A stretch of 64,000 bases of DNA from Hsuehochloa calcarea (Eukaryota; Streptophyta; Magnoliopsida; Poales; Poaceae). The DNA lies in contig CM070609.1 of assembly GCA_036346395.1 (NCBI GenBank), forward strand, positions 47,998,777 to 48,062,776, read 5' to 3'. Each line of letters begins with the position of its first letter. The first letter of the stretch is position 1. The translations under genes were made by a program, and so were the position numbers. The notes under the pieces were generated by a model that was given only the letters and a program-made list of their open reading frames with translations, was not told the origin of the DNA and did not search any database. This document shows positions 44,241 through 56,076 of the stretch, in pieces.

Positions 44241-47200
44241 CCCGACTATTTGCTTAGTTTGTTTGGACAATCTAAGTAAATAGTGTGTAAAATGGGGTTT
44301 CTGAAAACAAAGAGAGGTTTATTTAACTTATAGTTTTTGTTATGGTTGTCAAGCACTGGTCGAAAGAGTAGAAACGACTCGACACTAGGAAGTTCCTTTA
44401 CTAGTAGAGAAGTTCTTACCCCTGTTTCATAGTTCTGTGTTGAGCCTGAGCTCATTGATGAAGTTGTTGTCCTTCTCAAGTTTGTATCTGGTTTTCTGGT
44501 TGTAGTTTCTGATAGATCGTGAATTTCTTTTGAATGGAGGGTTATAATGAAGTGGGCAATCTCTAGTAAATTTCTGATCGTTCTTTGAAACAATTATTGT
44601 TCTTTCTACTATTGTGATATTTTTGCTCCACGTGAGCGTAGTTAAATTGCAAAATTTACCTTTTCACGGAAGTTCTGTTTTACCCCTGTCGGAAAATTCA
44701 ACCCGTGTGTTCGCTTGGGGTTTCGGGCATTGGCAGATTTCTTTTGCAAGTTCTTTATCAAGTGCACAATGATCTTGCATATTTCTTTTTGGGATGCTTT
44801 AGACAGTGGTTCTCTTCCTTGATTTCTGATTTTGACAAATTCTTGTGCGGTGGTAGTTGATGAATTTCTCTTAGGTTCATGATTCATGGTAGTTGACGAG
44901 ATCCAATAGGTCTTTAATGGTTCTCTGAAAATATTATTGTTTTTCAGTTGTTGAATTTCTTTTATTTTAAATGATCTTCGACAGTTGGTAATATGGATAT
45001 TTCCATGTTTGTTCCTTCCTTCTCATTGAAAAATAGCGACTCGTTTACTCGTTTGATAGTTTGTATAATGAGAGTTTTCTGTTGCAAGTTCGTTAACACG
45101 AGGAAGCATTGGCTCCATGTATTTCTTTTGGATCAATCCGCATCTTGAAGTTTAACATCTCTTTTACGAGGATTAGAGTTAAAACCCTTTTTGGGGTGCC
45201 TTGTGGTGATTAAGTCGGAGATGGTAATCAAACAAATTGGTTGGCTACGGGTTCCTATTGGTCCCTAGATGTTTTTCAAAACAATTCTTGTCTTTCCGAA
45301 TGCCGAGCTCTCTTTGCTACTTGTACGATATTATTGACAAGATCATTCTTTTTGTAAGGGTCCTATCTCACTTGTTGATTAAGGGACTGGTTAACCGTTT
45401 GGTATTTTTGGGAGCGGAATTAGTTTTACAAAGTTTGTCGAAGAAAGTCTTGACTCTACTCGTTTCTTTTGGAGTAGTTGGAATGTTGGAGTTTAGAACC
45501 TCTCTTGAAAAAAAATGTGTGAAACCCTTTTCTAATGTTATGGTGGAGTTGTGTGAGAGGTTTGTTTGACTTTGTGGTTTCGTTACTAAGTTTCACTTCT
45601 AGAATAAGTTGTTATTACCATTCCATTTGATCTTTGAAAAAAAAAATTTCTATAACACGATTTGCCATGTTCCTTTAGAAGGTTTATTGACATGATCAGT
45701 AATGTGATGGCAATGTTGATTCCTTTATAAAGAAAGAAAGTTGTCCGCCTTTCGTAATATTTCTAAAATGATCAAATTTCGAGCTTTGTGTTCATGCTCT
45801 TTGGGGAATTCAAGTTCTTTGTGGTAAACATAGTTTGTCGAGTAAGCGATATGTTGAAAAAAATTATAATAGTTCTTCCATGATGCTGGTGTTTTGATCT
45901 TGAATACCCGTTTGTTCCTAACGGTTAAGGTCGGATATTCTATTTTTGTGAGGCCTATGTTTTCAACTGTGGACTTCCCATATGTTTTGAGTTCGTTGCC
46001 TAATTGGTTTTCCCCTGAGTTCTGTGTTCCTTGAGAGTGGTAAGTGATTTTTCAGTTGGTGAAGATCGTTTCTAATTGCCTCTTCTTTCGAGAAGGAATC
46101 AACCCATTCATTCCACGTGGGTCTTCCGAAATGTTTTCTAAGTGTTGTTATGGGCTTGATGTTAATACCTGTAGTAAATTGATCGCCTTTAGTGGCATCG
46201 TTCAAATAAGAATATTTCAAGTTTAGTCTTCACGGTACCTTGGAGCTCGTGAATCAACTGGTAACTGAAATTATTTTGGGTAACTAGAGGAATTGGATTA
46301 ACCTATTGTTTCTTAAAGATTTCGTGTGATTTAGTCCGAAAGGCTCTTTGGTTTGAGTTCACAAAGTGAGGTTGCAATAAAAGAATATTTTCATTGATCT
46401 CTTCGAGACGAAGTTAATCCGTTTGTTTCCGTGAAATCCTGTAAAGGGAAATGTTTCGAGTTTTGTGGCTGAGAACATTTGGATCTCGTGTTTCCCAAGT
46501 AGATGAGCTGTTTGAGCAAGTTGGCTGTTGAAGGATTTTATCGATTCTTAATTAAATCTTGTGGTTATTTGAAGCGCCCCTAAATTTGTTGCTCTTTCCG
46601 CTCAAGAGATGGCGAATTTCAAGCGTAATATCTTTCTTTCGTGTCACCGTTATTTGCTATTCTCTTTTGAGGGATGTGTACCTCCAATTATGAACTCAGT
46701 TTTCGTTTTTCAAGATCACCTTTATCAGAATATTTCTTTTGGTTTCCTGCTCGCCGTGATGAGCAACGTCTTTCTGTGTGAATAAACTTATCTTTGTTCG
46801 CCTCTTCCTTTTGAGAAAGGATCACAGTTTTGGGTTGCAAAGTGTTTGCAAAGGCTAAGTTTGGCAACTGTTTGGTGGTAGATGAGTAATCGTAGCGGTG
46901 ATATTTCGCTACCAAGTTATTGGAGGAGTAGTAGAATGTAGAATGGTTTTGATCTGTATCTCTTGGGAAAAAAAAATTAATTCACATGGAATGCTTGGTT
47001 TTGAAGTAAGTCTGAAAAGTGTTACGACTGAGTAGAACCTATGGTATAGTGAAACTTCAGAACTTCAGTTCATGATTGAATGGTCGGTGATTATCGAAGG
47101 TATGGAAACCTTGATTACTTCTATAGAGCAACACAATTGGATAATGATGCGAGATTAGGTGAGAAATTTCTAAGTATGCAATTGAGTGAGTATGTTAGAA

Positions 47201-47439
47201 TTGGGGAAAATGTTGGAGAGTCAATCCATTGATTTCCCTATATGTTATAATTGAAATTTGTGGTAGAGATCTTGGAGGTTAAATTTGGGTTTGCATTGTT
47301 ATGTTAGACCTTTGGTCACTCAATGAGTGTGTGTAGATAAAGTGGAATAAAGGAGTTTCCTGAGCAGTGGAATGATCATTGATAGAACCTTTTTGATGTA
47401 GTACATGAGCGTGTGTACTGAGGATTTTGAGTTGTTCTT
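44241..47439. other. Unrecognised non-coding stretch
   Basis: 3.2 kb, T-rich on the plus strand, without any ORF above about 115 codons and no motif I recognise on either strand. It lies between the Tat antisense ORF and an LTR tip at 47440-47503. It could be Tat sequence between pol and the antisense ORF, or part of another degraded element. I see no LTR termini, primer sites or RNA genes in it. Confidence 0.4.
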
Positions 47440-47503
47440 AAAAAATTAGAAGTAATGTAATTGCGTGACATCTTGGCTTTCGAATAGCCAGGATGTTACA
47501 GTG
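47440..47503 (+). repeat. Tip of a Tekay LTR (LTR-A/B family)
   Basis: The last 43 or so bases (GCGTGACATCTTGGCTT...GATGTTACA) are nearly identical to the LTR-A tip at positions 2-45, in inverse orientation. Sequence upstream of about 47440 does not continue the match. It may be the remains of the 5' LTR of the Tekay-B element. Confidence 0.55.
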
Positions 47504-48246
47504 AGATCTATTTTTGTGGCGCTTTGGGTGCCTTCAATCAAATTATGGTTGATTAAGTAGAATGAGATGCATAGAGTATTCGGAGGATTCAATGGAGCCA
47601 CCCCTCAGAGGTGTGGATGATGTATTTCAATTTGAGTATAATTTAAGGATGTTTAACTAAGAGGTTTTAGCTCATGTGGTAGTCAGAGAATTCGAATTTC
47701 AAGGTTCGAGAGAAATTTCATTCCTAGAAGCGAGGAACTGTGGCAAAGGATGATTCGTGGGATAATGAAGCGTTTCCTTGATTCTCGTTTGAGTTTTGTG
47801 TCGTTGACTTGTGTTTTCTGCAATTTGAGTTGGTGCTGTGTTGGCGTGTTGATTCTTTCCAAATTCAGATAAACCGCAAGTTTTGGTTTAGGGCGTTTGA
47901 GTACTTCTCCTTTGGTTGTAAAATGGATTTATTTTCGAGATGAATTGTCAAATTTGGAATCTAACCTTTTGGTGAGAGTTAGCATTACGTGGATGCGATG
48001 AGGACTCTCTATTTCTAATTGGATTCTCTTCGTTTTTGGAAAGTTGTAGAAATTAGGACGTTGGCTTATGGCGTTGATCGTCCCAGGTCCTTATGCGAAG
48101 TACGCATCATCTGGTGTGCTCGAGTGTTAAGCGAGTATCTGAGCAATTCCAAGCTTGAAATATCGTTGTTTCATTCCAGACGCAGTTTCCTTACGAGTAG
48201 ATTGGTGCGTAGATTCGAGGTCGAATCTTTTCTAAGGGGGATAGAG
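47504..48246 (+). other. Internal remnant of Tekay-B with polypurine tract
   Basis: 743 bp without an ORF of note. It ends with TAAGGGGGATAGAG (PPT 48234-48246) directly before the LTR at 48247. No primer site follows 47503. Integrase-tail coding sequence is expected in front of the PPT, but I cannot read a convincing chromodomain. Confidence 0.5.
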
Positions 48247-49852
48247 TGTAATACCTCATTTATCCAGCTAGGGTGTATCGTTTCAATTATCTGGGAATTT
48301 TATTCGAAAACAAGATTTAAAACATTCCGGAACCGAATCGGTAAAAAGAAAGAAGTCGGAGGGGGTAAAAGAAATAACTTTCGTCGGATTTTTCCAAACA
48401 GCGGAGGGGGTTAATGCTATTATATGTCAACCTGGGCCGCAGGCCGCGACCCAGGCGGCCCAAGAGGGGCCCGGCCGGCCCATGTAGGGGCCGGCCAAAA
48501 AGGGGGGGGCGCCACTCCCCCCCAAAACCCTAGCCGCCCCTAGGCCTTCTCCCCTCCCCCTTGGCCGCCTCCTCCTCTCCCTAGCGCCTCCTCCTCCCCT
48601 CGGTGCTGGTCCCCGGTGATCGCTGTCGTCGTCTCCCAAGCGCCGTGCAGTTCCTCCCAACCGGCCTCTCCTCCTCCCCTCGGTTTGGGTGGCCGATCCA
48701 AGGGAGAAAGGGAGATGGAGAAAGGGGGATTTTGGTGGGAGCTTGATCATCATCCCTCAGCGAATCTTCAAGGGTAACGAGATGTTTTCCCTGCTGTTTG
48801 ATGTTGATTAGTTGCGAAACCGATTAGTTTGATTGGATTGATTTGGTGCTGTAGATAATCAGTTTCTGTCCAGATTGTTGTGCGTCCGTTATCGACCTTT
48901 TAGAGGCCGATTTGGAGGTTCTCCCCTTCTATAGAATTGTAGCCACGACTCTTATCTTTCCATAGCCACCGAGATCACGTGATTCCGCCTTACGGTTTAG
49001 GAGATATGATTTTTTTAGTGCGCGCTGTTCTGTCTGTCTGACGAGAAGGATCTGTCGTCTTGATCCTAGGTTTTGATCTAGTTAGAGGCATTTCCAGAAC
49101 CTCCACCCAAATAAGTTATTGTAGCCCTTTAAATTATATTTCAAAGCTGATAAAGATCACCCCCATTGGATCTGTATAATGAAAGTTATGATATTTTCTT
49201 TGCCACTGTTCTGAATTCTGGGCAGATAACTGCTAGTGTTTTCATCTGTTGTTTAGACCTCTGTATTGGCCGAATCAAAGGATCCCGCCAACTAGAGTTT
49301 TGTAGTGTTGTGCGTTATGTTTCTTTGGGCACTGGTTTCGTATCGTTTCGAGTTCTAGATAATTAAATATGCTTTTTCTCGTACCGCTGCTCAGAAGGGT
49401 TGAAATCTGGCTGAATAGTTTATTTTCAATTAGGGTCTATGCGGTATATTGGATAGTCAGGGGTTATTGTAGAACACCGGTAGCAGTGTTATATCGTTGT
49501 TCTTATTTTGGGAACATGCTTGTGTAGGCGGCGAGGCATCATGTGTGGGAACACCTCCGTTGCACGCTATCGAGTCAGTCTACGTGAAATGCAAATCTTG
49601 TATGTTATCTGGTGTTGAATTCAAAGGAATGCATAATGATATGCTGTTTACATGAATGTTCTTGGGCTTTATTCATGATGTAGATATACTGCAAGTAACT
49701 TGTATACTATGATTGATGTATTATGTGACGTGTGAATGAATGAATATAATTGTTTGTACTTGTAGATGAATGCCATGTGTATCTTTTCCTTTATTAGTAT
49801 TATTCAATCTTGCCATGGATTCACATCATGACATGCATCAATTACTTTTGTA

Positions 49853-49976
49853 AGACCCATCAATTCCAGTATGGGCACTTGAAAATCCCATCAATTCCAG
49901 AATGGGTACGTGAGTCCACCATTCCAATGTGGGCCACGTTACGTGAGTCCACCATTCCAATGTGGGCCACGTTGGA
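49853..49976 (+). repeat. Tandem CCCAT/CCACC...TGGG units in LTR-B
   Basis: Four units of about 30 bp, two of CCCATCAATTCCAG(A/T)ATGGG type and two of CCACCATTCCAATGTGGG type. Each is a potential small hairpin. They correspond to the units at 638-695 in LTR-A. Confidence 0.65.
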
Positions 49977-49979
49977 CGG

Positions 49980-50003
49980 CCGTATGAAACGTTCTTCATA
50001 CGG
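49980..50003. other. Hairpin in LTR-B
   Basis: A 9-bp stem CCGTATGAA (49980-49988) with TTCATACGG (49995-50003), loop ACGTTC; same stem as in LTR-A, about 530-555 bp from the LTR end. Confidence 0.7.
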
Positions 50004-50533
50004 TTACTTTAAGTGAACACCGACGGGTGCTTCACTCGCTATCCATATATGCTACAATATGTCCAATTCCTTCAATGCATCATTCCATTACATCCATTCA
50101 TAAAATTGTTTCCAATAAATGTTCAATGGGATAATGTTTATGGTTCATTGGATGTTGATTGTTACTTTCAAGTACTTCTTTGAGTCTTTGGCTCATTCTT
50201 GCTTTGTTGTTTTATTTAGGTAAATGACAAGGAAGAACGGTTTCATGAAGGGTAGAACAACATGATGCACTCACTACCATAATCCAAAACATTTGAGAAA
50301 TTAATATTGTCTTCGATTTATACCTGGTGTTGAATTGTAATAAGCCAACTTGGCAATATTTACCATATCTCCCTGAAATATTTATTTCTAATCCGTTGAT
50401 TAAACTGTTGATAATTTCCTGTTCACGTATATCCTTGTGGTACGCCAATTCTAGTAATACTTATTGTTGCGAATTTCATCAAGATTAGTGATTGTAGGTG
50501 ATATCTTGACTTCCTTATAGTCAGGGTGTTACA

Positions 50534-51122
50534 TCAACTCTTTTAATTTCATGAGTCTTGAGTTTACTATAAAGCAATTCTAAAGTAAGACTTGAAAAAT
50601 CAACATTTTCCTCTATAGCAGTAGCCTTCATCTCCCACTCATTGGTGTTGATTGCAGCCAAGAGATGGGTGGCATTTTCAGATTGAGAATATTCAATATC
50701 AACAGCTTTCATTTGATTAATTACTTTATTAAAGTGACTGAAAATGTCATCGATGCTCTCTCCTGGACGCATCTCGAATTTATTGTATTCACGCTTGTAA
50801 ACTGTTTGGCGCACCTTTTTGATTTGGGACGAACCCTCATGATATGTTTCGAGAGTGTTCCAAATTTCATACGCAGTGGCAAGATTGCAAATGCGATCAT
50901 ATTCTTGTCTACCAAGTGCACCATATAAAAGATTTTTAGCTTTGTTGTTGTTTGCCACAAGAATCATTTGAAAGCGGTGTTGCAATTTCAGAATAACCGT
51001 GAGGCTCTAACAACATCCCAAATATCTTGTCCCTCGCTCTCAAGAAAGACTCGCATACGATTCTTCCAATAGGCATAGTCGTGCCCATCGAAGATATGCG
51101 GTTTAGTAGAAAACTTATCCAT
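50534..51122 (-). pseudogene. SIRE-C gag, N-terminal part
   Basis: ATG at 51122 opens MDKFSTKPHIFDGHDYAYWK as in SIRE-B. A frameshift near 51000 precedes the open UBN2 frame (50985-50534): NLLYGALGRQEYDRICNLAT, YHEGSSQIKKVRQTVYKREY, SIDDIFSHFNKVINQMKAVD, EWEMKATAIEENVDFSSLT. The C-terminal knuckle is lost at the LTR-B junction; the last few codons in the frame come from LTR-B. Compared with SIRE-B it keeps the PGESIDDIF block in frame. Confidence 0.85.
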
Positions 51123-51166
51123 CGTCAAAGTTCAGTGACCGGTTAAGATCAAGATTTAACTAACCT

Positions 51167-51178
51167 GGCTCTGAACCA
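51167..51178 (-). other. Primer binding site of SIRE-C
   Basis: The minus strand reads TGGTTCAGAGCC two bases inside the 5' LTR; a tRNA-Met-type site with small changes. Confidence 0.75.
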
Positions 51179-51180
51179 CT

Positions 51181-52999
51181 TGTTGGACCGAAAAGGCGAC
51201 TAGAGGGGGGGTGAATAGGAGCACGCTCACTTTTTTCCAAATAATGAATTCAACACAATTTCACTCCAATAGCTATTAGGAAGCTATGAAGATCAATATA
51301 CGATCTGACAAATGGAAGACTAGTATTGAATCCAATTAAATCCCCTAAACAAAATAACAAAATCAACTAAGATTGCAAAAGATCAAAGCACGGGCGGTAT
51401 GACCTCTGGACCCAGCCGGTTGGACCGATTGCCAGGCGGTCTGACCGCTGTTGTACTGGCGGTCGGACCGCTCCAAAATCGGTCTGACCGGTGATGACGG
51501 GCGGTCGGACCGCCGACTCGCAGCAGATCTGAAACGAGTAAAATCGGCCGATGACGAAGTTGCAATTAGGTGAAACTTTTGATTCTCAACTACAATCTTT
51601 ATGAAACTTTGCACACACCTTCTATATGCTATTGAGGACCTATTCCAATCGAATATTATGATAATTCTTGGATAGATCCTGAGCAATTGCCAATTGAATA
51701 ACATAGGGTCTAAAACCGGGCAAGAACGAAAACTTGATACTAATGCTAGTTCGTGAGAGATTGATGATCAAGATGATGCTAGATAGATTCACACATATCA
51801 CAGCAAGCTAATTCACGTGAAAGAATCAATTACAAACTTGCGGATCAAAGAAAGCCCTAAAATCACGAAATTGAAAGCAAGAACGAAAAGAGACTTATCT
51901 CAAGCAAACCTTGCATAGATTAAAAGCGGCGTTCTTTGGATTACACCCACACCATCATGGATCAGTGGTCAATCCAAGATCACGAAATTCTCCTCAAACC
52001 ATGAAAAGCCCTAGCCTCCACCTCAACTCCCCCTAAGCCAATTAGGGTTTGAAAGCGACAAAAGAGGTGAACAACAGCAAGAGAGAGGTGCAGCCACCAC
52101 CTCCTTCTATTTATAGTGGAGGCCTAGAACTCTCTAGGGTTTGACTCAATTGGGCTCCCGTTAAGGCCCACTAACAAACGGGTCACACACGCACGCTTCG
52201 CAAAGCGCCGTCTTTAACCTTTTGACCTAAACCGCTTCACCATGCGTCATGGATTTGCCAATAGGTCACCCTTATCCATCTTGCATCACGCTTGAGTCGT
52301 TGACCTCACCCGGCATCGTCGATCGTTCTGGACCTCAACTCTCCAAGTCTAGTCCCGATCCTCCTCGCCGTTGACCGTCGTTGACCACCAAGCTACCTGC
52401 ACAACCATAGACAAGCAAACACGAATTCGGGAATAAGTTCTTCACAACTTGACCCATGTTAGTCAAAACATGCATCATGCAAATCATATGCCATGAAACC
52501 AATGATTTTGACCTAACACAACAACATAAATCACGAAGTTGGCGGACGTTCAAGTCAATCCGGTCGGCCGCTCCATATGAGCGGTCGGACCACCCTATGG
52601 CCGGTCGGACCGCTCCACGTGAGCGGTCGGACCGCCTATGGGACTTAGCCGAAATTCAAGCCACGAAATTCGAAACCTACGGAAATTAAAAACGAATAGA
52701 ACTTCTTACTGGAGACTCCAAAAATCATGAGACCAAGTGCATTGGGATCCCCTCACTTGCCTACAACACCTATTTTTGGCCCAGATCGTTTTGACCACTT
52801 TTAGGTCACCGCCGGTCCGACCGCCCACATGGCGGTCCGCCGATTTGGGGCTGGTCGGACCGCGTGCAAGGACCGGTCGGACCGCCACATCGAGAATGTC
52901 TGTAGCTTTGTCGAAAACCCGTGAAACGACAAACCGTAAACACCATTGCCAATTGTCACATCATCCTAAGATCTGGAGCATATTCCCATGATATCCACA
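51181..52999 (-). repeat. SIRE-C 5' LTR
   Basis: Minus strand TGTGGATATCATGG...GGTCCAACA, 1819 bp, collinear with the SIRE-B LTRs. TATA box (inverted TATTTATA) at 52108-52115. Odd-centred palindromes CGGTC-N-GACCG are at 51400-51520 (one with centre T near 51478) and at 52555-52640 and 52810-52890. Confidence 0.9.
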
Positions 53000-54206
53000 G
53001 GTCTCAGCTCTACGAGGGGAATACTCCTCGTACTCCATCCGTTGCGGATTTCCTTGTCGAAGTGGTGAATGGTCACCTCTCCGAGGGTCTTCTTGGTCAT
53101 CAGCCAATCGAAATGTATTTCTCCGAGTAGGGGATCGATGCGAGTTATGGCCGTGTCGATTTCTACGTGGTGAAATATTTGATTGACTGGTAGCTGAGGA
53201 AGTCGTATTGCTATGACCACCTGAATGATGTCGACGAGGTACTTCCAGTCTTGTCATCACGGTTCGAAGCCTTTGCGCAATCTCTTCAGCAAAGAGATCG
53301 TACCCTGGCGTTCGAGCAAGCTCTTGATTGGGATTTTCGAGCAAGTCGTTGATATTCTGGAGTTCTTGTACCTCCTTCGACTGATGTTGAATACGCCCCG
53401 GCAGATTTTTCTGGGCTGCAATCTTCTTCCGTCGGATGGCCTCAAAATCCTCTTCATCAGATCTTTGAGGCCTTCTCAGTGGAGTGCGAGAATGTCGAGG
53501 ATTTCCCTCGCGTTCATCAGAGTGTTGGTTCTGTCCGTCACCGGTGGTGCCCTTGCCATTATCACGAGGGGGCGCAGTGTGTGATCTTCGGGGAGTGTTC
53601 TTATCTCGGCCTCCATGAGGTGACCACGATTGAGGAAGGGCGAAGACCTCCGTTGATGATTCTCACTTGCGCTCGAGGCCTCCCGCTTGAGGAGTGCTCG
53701 AGAGACACCATCTGGCGACTTGGAGCAATCCTCGGTAGGGGAACTCGGGTTATAAGCGTCTCGTCCACAAATGAGATCTGTGGAGAGACGATCGAATTTG
53801 CGAGGAAAAGCATGCTTGATCCCACCTCTCTGGAGTTACTCGAGAGAGGATCACCGGATGTTGGTGGAGTCTGGAATGGTGGCTCTCGAGAACTTGTCTC
53901 ACGGTCGGACCGCCTTAGGGGACTTGGACACTTGGAGGAAAAACTCTCGTCGTGTCGTGAGTCCTCACAGGTGCGGATTACAGTCGGATTGACCCTTGTC
54001 CTTTGAGGGAATTGGCTCCTCTGTTGGACGTATCGTTGTGGGGGATAAGGATCCCTCCTCAACTCCATTGATGGGATGGTTTCCTGGAGAATGATCTCCG
54101 GAGGCAACATCACCATCAGCGGATGCATCACTCGGCTCGTAGTCGAAACCGGCATCCATGTCGGCGTCTGCGTGTCTGCCAAGTCAAACAGTTCTCCTCG
54201 TTCCAT
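53000..54206 (-). pseudogene. Tat gag, N-terminal part
   Basis: A 201-codon frame (54206-53601) starts MERGELFDLADTQTPTWMPV and is rich in Pro, Ser and Arg. After a break, 53344-53000 gives NPNQELARTPGYDLFAEEIA, QRLRTVMTRLEVP and a basic Arg/His/Ser-rich segment. These are low-complexity N-terminal gag features; I do not see the conserved Retrotrans_gag core, which would lie beyond the SIRE-C insertion at 52999. Placement directly after LTR and PBS supports gag. The plus-strand ORFs here are shadows. Confidence 0.6.
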
Positions 54207-54270
54207 TCTCCTGCCATGATTGCATGAGATTTGGAAAAAGAGAGTATGTTGACAAGAGATTACCGGAAGA

Positions 54271-54289
54271 TCCCCACGGTCGGCGCCAA
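54271..54289 (-). other. Primer binding site of Tat element
   Basis: The minus strand reads TTGGCGCCGACCGTGGGGA next to the LTR. The TGGCGCC start is usual for Tat/Athila-type elements and differs from the tRNA-Met sites elsewhere in the window. Confidence 0.75.
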
Positions 54290-54290
54290 C

Positions 54291-55093
54291 TGTCGGTGTA
54301 TTAGAACCGATCTTACGTAAAGATTATTTGATTCGGGGGGTCTCCTAGAGATGAAATCACGCAGAGTGGTTGACACGGGATGTTTAGACAGGTTCAGGCC
54401 TTCTCCAGGGAGAATAACAACCCTACTCCTGTGTGTGTATGGTATTGACTGTATTCTCGATGATCAAGTAAGAAACTAAGACTATTACAGAGAACAGTAC
54501 TTGTGTTTCCCCTTCACTCGCTCTGTTTCGCCCTCCCTTTCACCCTCTGATTGATGTCTTTATATAGTCGTGAAGAAGTAGCCGTTTTGTCCTGCGGAAG
54601 AGGCGTCTTAATTAAGCCAGTAATGGGCGCATGATGTCAGTAATTACCGGCGCATTGGCTTCTTCACGCCGTCTGGCAGTTATCATTCAGAGGTAATGGG
54701 GTATTTAAGCGCTATTACTACACAGAATAATAGTGCGTGCGGACCGTTCGGATTCCTTAATCAATTGGACCCACTCACTTGTAGATTTGATTGTAAGGTG
54801 GTCGTGGTTTATTTGGTCGTAGTATCACTTACGACTGGGTAATGGTCGTAGAAGGACTTACGACTAGGTAGTGGTCGTAGAAAGACTTATGACCAGGTAG
54901 TGGTCGTAGAAGGACTTACGACCATGACATAGTCGTAGTAAGACTTACGACTATGGGGGTGACTGTAGAAGATCTTACAATCACTTGGTAGGTCTCCCCC
55001 TTATCAATTATAAGGGGTATTTCTGAGGACTATGTGACATCATATTTACCCATAATAAGAATTATAGATAAAAGATAAAATGAGGATTATTAA
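54291..55093 (-). repeat. Tat 5' LTR
   Basis: Nearly identical to 38505-39300, with the iteron array (54829-54970) and an inverted TATA box at 54559-54566. The last about 15 bp (equivalent of 39301-39315) are missing at the right edge. Confidence 0.9.
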
Positions 55094-56076
55094 TATCTAT
55101 TTGAGATATGCATGCCAGAATTGGGAGAAGGTAGGATTGGATTATTTGATCGCGGATAAATATTTGGATTACCATGTATATAGTAGTTAAGTCCTATATG
55201 CCGAGTTGATAGAATTGTATCCTCTATTGGATTAGTGGATAAATGATTATTAGTTGATCATAGTGGCACATATATGTTTCTATTGGTAGATGTGGTGCAC
55301 GACTAAGTTCGGTGGTATGAATGTGAGTTGGTTGGTTAGTGAGCGATTGGATTATGGGTGTGTTATTAAATTGTTAAGCCCATTAGGAGTCAGTTGGTCA
55401 AATAAACCTCGGTCGGTGGAAATTTTTATGTATGCGAATATGAATTGCGAGGCGATACTAGTAGGGCTAGATAGTTAGTATTATCTTAAATAATATATCG
55501 GACAAGGATTGATGGATTCAGGCATGGTATTATGCACACAAGTCGGTGGATTTCGTACAATTATCGGATAGATTGTATGGTTGCAAGATTGTTAATCCAG
55601 ACGTTGTGTGATTGGATGGGCTACTGTGATTATGACAGGAGCTAGGTAAGATTGAGTTAAAAAGTTTTTTATGTTGTAGAAATTTCAGAAAAGACTTATT
55701 TTTACACTACAAAATACTTTTAACTTTGAAATTCATAACTAATTCATATGAACTCCAAATGAGTTGAACCAAGTTATTTTGGTCTTATAATTCTATTGTC
55801 TATTTATATATGTAATCATTTTCTTTACCACTATTCTACAAATTTTTGCTAAAAATTGGATTTTGGATAAATAGTAATCGAATCCCATTTTTCAGTATTT
55901 TTTTGAAAACTAATTTTCAAACTGCCATAACTTTCACATGAAAAACCCAAATGAAATAATTATTTCACCTAAATTCATCTAAAATCATAATATAGCTACT
56001 GTAAAAAATTTATTTATTTTGAGAACTTTGATTTTTTGTCTTTTCTCGGTGTTCATTCGATGTCGCATTTATATAG
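55094..56076 (+). repeat. LTR-E, probable third part
   Basis: AT-rich text without ORFs of interest continues the style of 38010-38504 and stops at the CRM-like LTR (56077). No GTTACA terminus appears, so the end of LTR-E, if this belongs to it, lies beyond the window. Assignment rests on position and composition. Confidence 0.4.

Larger units (their letters stand above)
48247..50533 (+). repeat. LTR-B, 3' LTR of Tekay-B
   Basis: TGTAATACCTC...AGGGTGTTACA, 2287 bp, same family as LTR-A with a GGCCGGCC-rich block at 48430-48680. It is inserted in the gag of SIRE-C, whose text starts at 50534 (flank TCAAC). The 5' partner is reduced to at most 64 bp. ORFs at 48427-48753 and elsewhere are compositional. 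Confidence 0.8.
50534..52999 (-). mobile_element. SIRE-C, 5' end of a Copia element
   Basis: On the minus strand: 5' LTR (52999-51181), PBS (51178-51167) and gag (51122-50534), then truncation by LTR-B. It is closely related to SIRE-B. It is inserted in the Tat gag (right flank GGTCT at 53000-53004). The remaining body and 3' LTR are absent. Confidence 0.85.
38505..55093 (-). mobile_element. Tat-like Ty3 element lacking pol, with passengers
   Basis: Minus-strand element: 5' LTR 54291-55093, PBS 54271-54289, gag N-terminus 54206-53000, then SIRE-C (52999-50534), Tekay-B (50533-47440), an unrecognised stretch, an antisense ORF region (43973-40139), PPT 39316-39330 and 3' LTR 38505-39315. No protease, RT or integrase of Tat type is present, so several kilobases were deleted. 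The right LTR lacks its last about 15 bp, and no target duplication is visible (left flank GAAGT). Confidence 0.8.

Noticed and set aside
45237..45569. 110-codon ORF in the unassigned stretch
   Set aside because: T-rich, Leu/Phe/Val-biased composition and no motif; consistent with chance in AT-rich DNA.
53225..54006. Plus-strand ORFs of 119-175 codons
   Set aside because: Antisense shadows of the Tat gag frames; no motif of their own.
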